From Rhytidiadelphus loreus (taxonomy: Eukaryota; Streptophyta; Bryopsida; Hypnales; Hylocomiaceae), in contig OX344763.1 in NCBI GenBank assembly GCA_947034895.1, positions 58,175,093 through 58,239,092 of the forward strand: a stretch of DNA of 64,000 nucleotides, written 5' to 3'. Made by a program: the position numbers and the translations under genes. Below are positions 63,865-64,000 of this stretch, in pieces. Under the pieces are notes generated by a model. It made no database searches. It was given only the letters and a program-made list of their open reading frames with translations, and was not told where the DNA came from. The stretch's first letter is position 1; every line of letters begins with the position of its first letter.

Positions 63865-64000
63865 AAGTCCACAAAATTGTAATCTCATGAAATTCATTGA
63901 TAGAAATCTGGGAAAGAGGTTGTGCAAGTTGCAAGTGCTCCTAAACTCATGAATTAATCAACAAAATATATAATTGGGAGTCACGATGAATGACTTTCTA
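63865..64000. repeat. Partial monomer cut by the window end
   Basis: The 350th unit is represented by its first 136 bases and ends within block B (ACTTTCTA). It is cut by the window edge, not by an array boundary. It is of the ATTGATAG/AATTGGG/GAATGAC type, like monomer 1. Confidence 0.95.

Larger units (their letters stand above)
1..64000. repeat. 183-bp satellite DNA array (349 full monomers plus a partial one), whole window
   Basis: The window is a continuous head-to-tail array of one 183-bp monomer. Taking base 1 as monomer phase 1, the AAGTCC/AAGTCG start recurs at 184, 367, 550 and so on, up to 63,865. The total fits 346 units of 183 bp plus three of 182 bp. The first monomer has 64 G+C of 183 (35%). 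Neighbouring copies differ by only a few substitutions; monomers 1 and 2 differ at 6 positions (about 97% identity). No copy is inverted and no foreign sequence interrupts the array. A period close to one nucleosome plus linker, high AT and high homogeneity are the usual form of centromeric or pericentromeric satellites. That role is inferred, since no kinetochore-specific signal can be read from sequence. There is no gene anywhere in these 64 kb. Confidence 0.99.

Noticed and set aside
1..64000. Many short ORFs of about 18-21 codons in a regular ladder on both strands
   Set aside because: They are the same frames repeated because 183 is a multiple of 3. All six frames meet stops in each monomer, there is no codon-level conservation pattern, and substitutions do not respect codon positions.
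1..64000. CRISPR array
   Set aside because: The period is 183 bp with no division into short repeats and unique spacers. The whole unit is repeated, and the variable positions are shared biallelic sites, not unique spacers.
1..64000. Transposable element, SINE or tRNA-derived unit in tandem
   Set aside because: The monomer has no tRNA-like A/B boxes that I can recognise, no poly-A tail, no terminal repeats and no target-site duplications. No copy is truncated or inverted.
1..64000. rDNA intergenic spacer subrepeats
   Set aside because: No rRNA sequence occurs anywhere in 64 kb, and spacer subrepeat blocks are normally far shorter than this before a gene is reached.
1..64000. Identity with a named satellite family (plant 170-180-bp, fish EcoRI-type or insect satellites)
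   Set aside because: Length, AT content and the frequent GAATTC site are suggestive of several families, but I cannot recall a sequence that matches, so no family or species name is given. A search of satellite libraries would decide.
1..64000. A single regular higher-order repeat covering the window
   Set aside because: Offsets of 3, 4, 7, 8, 9, 12, 15, 19/20, 27, 31, 36 and 67 monomers occur in different places. No one period holds throughout.
1..64000. Assembly artefact producing false duplications
   Set aside because: It cannot be excluded without reads. However, almost every duplicated block carries its own private substitutions and boundaries differ between events, which argues against simple assembler copying.

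Overview
The whole 64,000-base window is one uninterrupted satellite DNA array. It contains 349 complete head-to-tail monomers (positions 1-63,864) and a 136-base partial copy at the right edge. 346 monomers are 183 bp and three are 182 bp, and the lengths add up exactly (346x183 + 3x182 = 63,864). All copies have the same orientation. There is no unique sequence, protein-coding gene, RNA gene or transposon insertion, and both window edges lie inside the array, so its flanks and full length are unknown. The sequence points to a multicellular eukaryote. Long homogeneous arrays of an AT-rich (about 65% AT) monomer near 180 bp are typical of centromeric or pericentromeric heterochromatin in many plants and animals. 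I cannot match the monomer to a named family; it does not look like Arabidopsis 178-bp, rice CentO, maize CentC or human alpha satellite as I know them. Centromere function is therefore an inference from form, not something seen.

Within the monomer (phase 1 = first base of the window), variation is concentrated in a few windows: positions 6-13, 26-44, 98-115 and 155-176, plus the single sites 55, 128 and 183. Two blocks are almost invariant: about 45-97 (except 55), which holds a tandem 7-mer TGCAAGT-TGCAAGT, and about 116-154 (except 128). A dyad-symmetric site sits at 155-168. The period 183 = 3x61 keeps every monomer in the same reading frame, and all six frames carry stops in each monomer.

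At larger scale the array has no single regular higher-order repeat (HOR). It is a patchwork of nested segmental duplications, which I recognised through rare shared substitutions whose spacings are exact multiples of 183. From left to right: (1) 1-2,100, mixed monomers related to the 16.8-18.4 kb region; (2) 2,100-12,500, built by 8-mer, 4-mer, 8-mer and 3-mer duplications; (3) 13,415-16,117, a 7-mer duplication that carries the only indel type in the window; (4) 16,461-25,621, a 27-monomer-offset duplication (4,941 bp); (5) about 25,900-45,030, three large related copies and a partial fourth, including a tandem 31-mer (5,673 bp) and copies 67 monomers apart, with one copy missing exactly five monomers; (6) 45,320-50,400, nested 9-, 6-, 3- and 7-mer duplications; (7) 50,545-58,170, 9/10-mer and 19/20-mer duplications; (8) 57,900-62,450, a 12-mer duplication followed by a return to the monomer type seen at the left edge.

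Nothing here works as genes in a pathway. The biology is array evolution: unequal exchange or replication-based amplification of blocks of 1 to about 36 monomers, short conversion-like tracts, and selective constraint on particular parts of the monomer. Block boundaries were found by eye from diagnostic substitutions and are accurate to roughly one monomer. Exact offsets are more reliable than exact ends.
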